Of a stretch of DNA of 9,551 nt, positions 5,709-9,551 are shown piece by piece. The notes under the pieces were generated by a model. That model saw nothing but the letters and a program-made list of their open reading frames with translations. It had not been told where the DNA came from and did no database searches. Source of the stretch: an uncultured Prevotellaceae bacterium (lineage in GTDB: Bacteria > Bacteroidota > Bacteroidia > Bacteroidales > Bacteroidaceae). Where the stretch lies: contig CATXZX010000034.1 in the NCBI GenBank assembly GCA_958404085.1, positions 1-9,551 on the forward strand, read 5' to 3'. The number at the start of each line of letters is the position of its first letter. The first letter of the stretch is position 1. The position numbers and the translations under genes are program-made.

Positions 5709-5821
5709 CAGCAGTCGCGGCGGACCGGGTCCGGAGCAAGGGCAAAACCCTTTCCCGAAGGCCCTGCGTACCGCCGGTTACCCTGATTGATAATAAATAA
5801 AAACAAAATAAGAAAAAACGC
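5709..5821 (+). other. Structured leader of the leuS transcript
   Basis: The first part of the leader is GC-rich and self-complementary. CGGCGG (5718-5723) can pair with CCGCCG (5771-5776), enclosing a hairpin AAGGG-CAAAA-CCCTT (5738-5752); an alternative local pairing GGACC-G-GGTCC (5722-5732) competes with the outer stem. The last 35 bases are A-rich and unstructured up to the ATG, as expected for translation start in this phylum. There is no T-box or leucine-codon leader peptide that I can see. It may be a simple stabilising leader or a regulatory one; the pairing is seen by eye only. Confidence 0.35.
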
Positions 5822-8659
5822 ATGGAATACAATTTCAGCGAGATTGAGAAAAAATGGCACGAGCGCTGGAACAGCGACCATACCTACCGTGTGACGGAAG
5901 ACCCGTCGAAACCCAAGTTCTATGTACTCAACATGTTTCCCTATCCGTCGGGCGCCGGCCTGCACGTAGGTCACCCGTTGGGCTACATCGCTTCGGACAT
6001 CTATGCCCGCTATATGCGGCAACGGGGCTACAATGTACTCAACCCCATGGGGTATGATGCCTACGGACTGCCTGCCGAACAATATGCCATACAGACCGGA
6101 CAGCATCCGGCCGTGACGACGGTAAACAACATCAACCGCTATCGCGAGCAGTTGGACAAAATCGGTTTCAGTTTCGACTGGGACCGCGAGGTACGCACCT
6201 GCGACCCCGCTTATTATCACTGGACGCAGTGGGCCTTCCAGAAGATGTTCAAGAGCTATTACAACAACGACCTGGACAAGGCACGCCCCATCAAGGAACT
6301 GGAAGCCCACTTCGACCGCATGGGTACGGAGGGGCTGAACGCCGCCTGCACCGAGGAACTGCACTTTACGGCCGCCGAATGGAAAGCCATGGACAGCCTG
6401 CGCCGCCAGGAGGTACTCATGAATTACCGCATAGCCTACGTGGGCGAGATGATGGTGAACTGGTGTCCGCAACTGGGCACTGTGCTGGCCAACGACGAGG
6501 TGGTGGACGGTGTGTCGGAGCGCGGCGGCTATCCCGTGGTGCAGAAAAAGATGCGCCAGTGGTGCCTGCGCGTGTCGGCCTATGCCGGACGCCTGCTCGA
6601 CGGCCTGGAGACGATAGACTGGACCGACTCGCTGAAGGAGACGCAGCGTAACTGGATAGGCCGCTCCGAGGGTACGGAGGTACGCTTCCGCGTGAAAGAC
6701 AGCGACTGCGAGTTTACCATCTTCACGACCCGTGCCGACACCATGTTCGGCGTTACCTTCATGGTACTGGCACCCGAGAGCGAACTGGTGGACCGGCTGA
6801 CGACCGACGGACAGCGTGCCGAGGTAGCCGAATACCTGGACCGCACGAAGAAACGTACCGAGCGCGAGCGCATCACCGACCGCCGTGTGACGGGTGTGTT
6901 TACCGGTTCGTATGCGGTGAATCCCTTTACGGGCGACGCCATCCCCGTGTGGGTGAGCGACTACGTATTGGCCGGTTACGGTACGGGCGCCATTATGGCC
7001 GTTCCGGCCCACGACAGCCGCGACTATGCCTTTGCCCGCCACTTCGGCCTGCCCATCGTGCCCCTGATAGAGGGTTGCGACGTGAGTCAGGAGAGCTTCG
7101 ACGCCAAGGAGGGCATCGTATGCAACTCGCCGGCACACCCTGTGGCCGAAGGCGAATTCAGCCTGAACGGCCTGACCGTGAAAGAGGCCATCGCCGCTAC
7201 CAAGAAATATGTGGAGGCCCACGGTCTGGGACGCGTCAAGGTGAACTACCGCCTGCGCGATGCCATCTTCAGCCGCCAGCGCTACTGGGGCGAGCCCTTC
7301 CCCGTATATTACAAGGACGGCATGCCTCAGCTCATTCCCTCGGACTGCCTGCCCCTGGAACTGCCCGAGGTGAGCAAGTTCCTGCCCACCGACACGGGCG
7401 AGCCGCCATTGGGCCACGCCACACGCTGGGCCTGGGACACCGTGGCGAACTGCGTGACGGAAAACAGCCGCATCGACCACAAGACCGTGTTCCCCCTCGA
7501 ACTGAATACGATGCCGGGCTTTGCCGGTTCGTCGGCCTACTACCTGCGCTACATGGACCCGCACAACGGCGAGGCGCTGGTGGGTGCCGGGCCCGACAAG
7601 TACTGGCAGCAGGTGGACCTCTACGTAGGCGGTACGGAACACGCCACGGGACACCTCATCTACAGCCGCTTCTGGAACAAGTTCCTGTATGACTTAGGTT
7701 ACAGCGTGAAGGAAGAGCCTTTCCGCAAGCTCGTCAACCAGGGCATGATACAGGGCCGCAGCAACTTCGTGTACCGCATCAAGGACACGAATACCTTCGT
7801 ATCGCTGGGCCTCAAGGACCAGTACGACACCACTCCCATCCACGTGGACGTGAACATCGTGCAGAACGACGTACTCGACGTGGAGGCCTTCCGCCGCTGG
7901 CGTCCCGAATACGAGACGGCCGAGTTTATCCTGGAGGACGGTCACTACGTGTGCGGCTGGGCCGTCGAGAAAATGTCGAAGTCGATGTACAACGTGGTGA
8001 ACCCCGACTACATCGTCGAACGCTACGGCGCCGATACACTCCGTCTGTACGAGATGTTCCTCGGTCCCATCAACCAGAGCAAGCCTTGGGACTCGAACGG
8101 TATCGACGGTTGCGCCCGTTTCCTGCGCAAGCTGTGGGGACTGTTCTGGAGCCGCGACGGCCGCTCGCTCGTCAGCGACGAGGAACCCTCGCGCGCCGAA
8201 CTGAAATCCATCCATACCCTGATCCGCAAGGTAAGCACCGACATGGAGAGCTTCTCGTACAACACGTCGATAAGCGCCTTCATGATATGTGTGGGCGAAC
8301 TGGCCCAGCTGAAATGCGGCAAGCGTGCCGTACTCAGCCAGCTGGTGGCCCTGATAGCACCCTTCACGCCCCACGTGGCCGAGGAACTGTGGGAACAGTT
8401 GGGACAGACGGGCAGCGTATGCGACGCGCCGTGGCCCGTGTATGACGAGAGTTACCTGAAGGAAGACACCGTCACCCTGAGCGTGTCGTTCAACGGCAAG
8501 ACCCGTTTCACGATGGACTTTGCCGCCGATGCCTCCAACGCTGACATCGAGCAGGCGGTGCTGGCCTCGGAGCAGGCGGCGCGCTACCTGGAGGGAATGC
8601 AGGTGGTGAAGGTCATCGTAGTTCCCGGAAGAATCGTAAACATAGTACTGAAGAAATGA
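5822..8659 (+). CDS. leuS: Leucyl-tRNA synthetase
   Basis: A 945-residue class Ia synthetase that charges tRNA-Leu with leucine in the cytoplasm. Seen: the HIGH-type motif HVGH at 48-51 within PYPSGAGLHVGHPLGY, the KMSKS loop at 717-721, the CP1 editing domain with its threonine-rich FTTRADTMFGVTF (301-313) and the GTGAIMAVPAHDSRD segment with Asp398 and Asp401, and an anticodon-binding region after about 790 (FTPHVAEELWEQLG). It is longer than the E. coli enzyme (860), mainly through an insertion of about 45 residues before WCPQLGTVLAND (214-225); to my knowledge this insertion is usual in Bacteroidota. In the zinc region only Cys215 of the usual four metal ligands remains, so zinc is probably not bound there. 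The leader is A-rich without a Shine-Dalgarno. The stop overlaps the next start (ATGA). Codon use is strongly GC-rich. Confidence 0.98.
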   Translation: MEYNFSEIEKKWHERWNSDHTYRVTEDPSKPKFYVLNMFPYPSGAGLHVGHPLGYIASDIYARYMRQRGYNVLNPMGYDAYGLPAEQYAIQTGQHPAVTTVNNINRYREQLDKIGFSFDWDREVRTCDPAYYHWTQWAFQKMFKSYYNNDLDKARPIKELEAHFDRMGTEGLNAACTEELHFTAAEWKAMDSLRRQEVLMNYRIAYVGEMMVNWCPQLGTVLANDEVVDGVSERGGYPVVQKKMRQWCLRVSAYAGRLLDGLETIDWTDSLKETQRNWIGRSEGTEVRFRVKDSDCEFTIFTTRADTMFGVTFMVLAPESELVDRLTTDGQRAEVAEYLDRTKKRTERERITDRRVTGVFTGSYAVNPFTGDAIPVWVSDYVLAGYGTGAIMAVPAHDSRDYAFARHFGLPIVPLIEGCDVSQESFDAKEGIVCNSPAHPVAEGEFSLNGLTVKEAIAATKKYVEAHGLGRVKVNYRLRDAIFSRQRYWGEPFPVYYKDGMPQLIPSDCLPLELPEVSKFLPTDTGEPPLGHATRWAWDTVANCVTENSRIDHKTVFPLELNTMPGFAGSSAYYLRYMDPHNGEALVGAGPDKYWQQVDLYVGGTEHATGHLIYSRFWNKFLYDLGYSVKEEPFRKLVNQGMIQGRSNFVYRIKDTNTFVSLGLKDQYDTTPIHVDVNIVQNDVLDVEAFRRWRPEYETAEFILEDGHYVCGWAVEKMSKSMYNVVNPDYIVERYGADTLRLYEMFLGPINQSKPWDSNGIDGCARFLRKLWGLFWSRDGRSLVSDEEPSRAELKSIHTLIRKVSTDMESFSYNTSISAFMICVGELAQLKCGKRAVLSQLVALIAPFTPHVAEELWEQLGQTGSVCDAPWPVYDESYLKEDTVTLSVSFNGKTRFTMDFAADASNADIEQAVLASEQAARYLEGMQVVKVIVVPGRIVNIVLKK

Positions 8660-9551
8660 AACCCGTACAATTAAAAATCAATCTGTTCCAGGAGTTCCGC
8701 GATTACCTGCTGATAACCTTCGGACTGGTGTGCTACGCCGCCGGATTCACCGTATTCCAATTGCCCTACCACATCACGACGGGCGGCGCGGCCGGTCTGG
8801 GAGCCGTCATATTCTATGCCACGGGTTTCCCCTCGCAGTACACCTATCTGCTGGTGAACGTAGGGCTGCTCGTAGCGGCCATCAAGGTACTCGGCATCAA
8901 GTTCTGCATCAAGACCATCTATGCCGTTTTTATGCTTACTTTCCTGCTGGGAATGGCCCAGGAACTGGTGCAGTACATGGGAACCGGAGGCCTTTATGAA
9001 CTGAGCGATCCCGAGGGATTTCCCATGATTGTGGGCGACCAGGCGTTCATGGCCTGCGTCATCGGAGCCATGCTCGAGGGTCTGGGCATCGGCATCGTGC
9101 TGCTGAACAACGGAAGCACGGGCGGAACGGACATCATAGCCTCCATCGTAAACAAGTACCGCGACGTGACCATCGGCCAGATCATGATGCTCTGCGACAT
9201 CGTCATCATCAGTTCCAGCTTCTTCCTGCCCAGCGGTTCGTGGGAGCGCCTCATCTACGGCTACGCCACGCTCATCATCATGAGTACGGTACTCGACTAC
9301 GTACTCGACCGTGCCCGTCAGTCGGTGCAGTTCCTCATCATCTCGCGCCGCTATTCCGACATAGCCGAGGCCATTACGGCCACCGGACGCGGCGTGACGG
9401 TACTCGACGGACAGGGATGGTATACGAAGAACGAGCAGAAAGTACTCGTTGTGCTGGCCCGCAAGAGCCAGTCGTCCAATTTATTCCGGATTATCAAGGC
9501 CATCGACGACAATGCCTTTATCTCGCAGAGCAAGGTGATAGGCGTGTTCGG
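8656..9551 (+). CDS. YitT family membrane protein (3' end outside the window)
   Basis: 298 complete codons are visible and the frame is open at the right edge. The protein starts at ATG 8656 inside the leuS stop (ATGA overlap), which points to coupled translation. Seen: hydrophobic membrane segments at about residues 17-36, 45-57, 62-80, 86-105, 128-150, 174-191 and 198-217. Two small-residue motifs, TTGGAAGLG (41-49) and NNGSTGGTDI (151-160), mark the duplicated YitT membrane repeat (PF02588 type). A soluble C-terminal domain from about 220 on (VQFLIISRRYSDIAEAI, GRGVTVLDGQGWYT, and KVIGVFG at the edge) matches the DUF2179 ligand-domain fold common in this family. The family is widespread and largely uncharacterised, possibly a transporter or sensor at the inner membrane. 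Only about the last 10-20 residues should be missing, judging from the usual length of this family. Confidence 0.93.
   Translation, partial: MKPVQLKINLFQEFRDYLLITFGLVCYAAGFTVFQLPYHITTGGAAGLGAVIFYATGFPSQYTYLLVNVGLLVAAIKVLGIKFCIKTIYAVFMLTFLLGMAQELVQYMGTGGLYELSDPEGFPMIVGDQAFMACVIGAMLEGLGIGIVLLNNGSTGGTDIIASIVNKYRDVTIGQIMMLCDIVIISSSFFLPSGSWERLIYGYATLIIMSTVLDYVLDRARQSVQFLIISRRYSDIAEAITATGRGVTVLDGQGWYTKNEQKVLVVLARKSQSSNLFRIIKAIDDNAFISQSKVIGVF

Noticed and set aside
5525..7654. A 709-codon open frame on the minus strand opposite leuS
   Set aside because: It is antisense to a certain leuS gene in GC-rich, codon-biased sequence, has no recognisable domains, and runs through the leuS promoter and the terminator hairpin.

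Overview
The window looks like a chromosomal segment of a Bacteroidales bacterium (Bacteroidota), probably a fairly GC-rich gut species. The reasons are the TAnnTTTG-type promoter boxes in the intergenic gaps, A-rich gene leaders without strong Shine-Dalgarno sequences, a long HU-related protein followed by a tiny 'smalltalk' gene (a pairing typical of this order), and a leucyl-tRNA synthetase with a Bacteroidota-style insertion and degenerate zinc site. I cannot name the genus. All supported genes are on the + strand.

Layout. (1) Bases 1-439: the C-terminal part of a WYL-domain regulator, with an in-frame stop just upstream, so it may be a decayed gene. (2) Bases 500-1302: a promoter box, an HU/HIG-type nucleoid protein, a 10-bp hairpin, a 33-residue smalltalk protein and a rho-independent terminator. 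(3) Bases 1356-2324: a single-gene unit for a secreted Esterase D/CE1-type serine hydrolase, with its own promoter box and terminator. (4) Bases 2325-5578: an AT-richer island with a non-coding leader and two overlapping genes. The first encodes a WG-repeat lipoprotein. The second encodes a secreted Sel1/TPR protein ending in a TonB-C-like domain. A perfect 16-bp hairpin terminator closes the island. (5) Bases 5701-9551: a promoter box, a structured leader, leuS, and a YitT-family membrane protein that overlaps leuS by ATGA and runs off the right edge.

The HU/smalltalk unit suggests nucleoid or mobile-cassette biology. The WG and Sel1-TonB_C proteins are most simply read as partners in one envelope complex or scaffold, since they overlap by 20 bases, share one terminator and both carry export signals. 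leuS and yitT form a co-transcribed, probably translationally coupled pair.

The best candidates for something undescribed are the WG-lipoprotein/Sel1-TonB_C pair, and the smalltalk peptide, whose C-terminus here is a lipobox followed by only three residues. No tRNA, rRNA, CRISPR array, IS element or integrase was seen.
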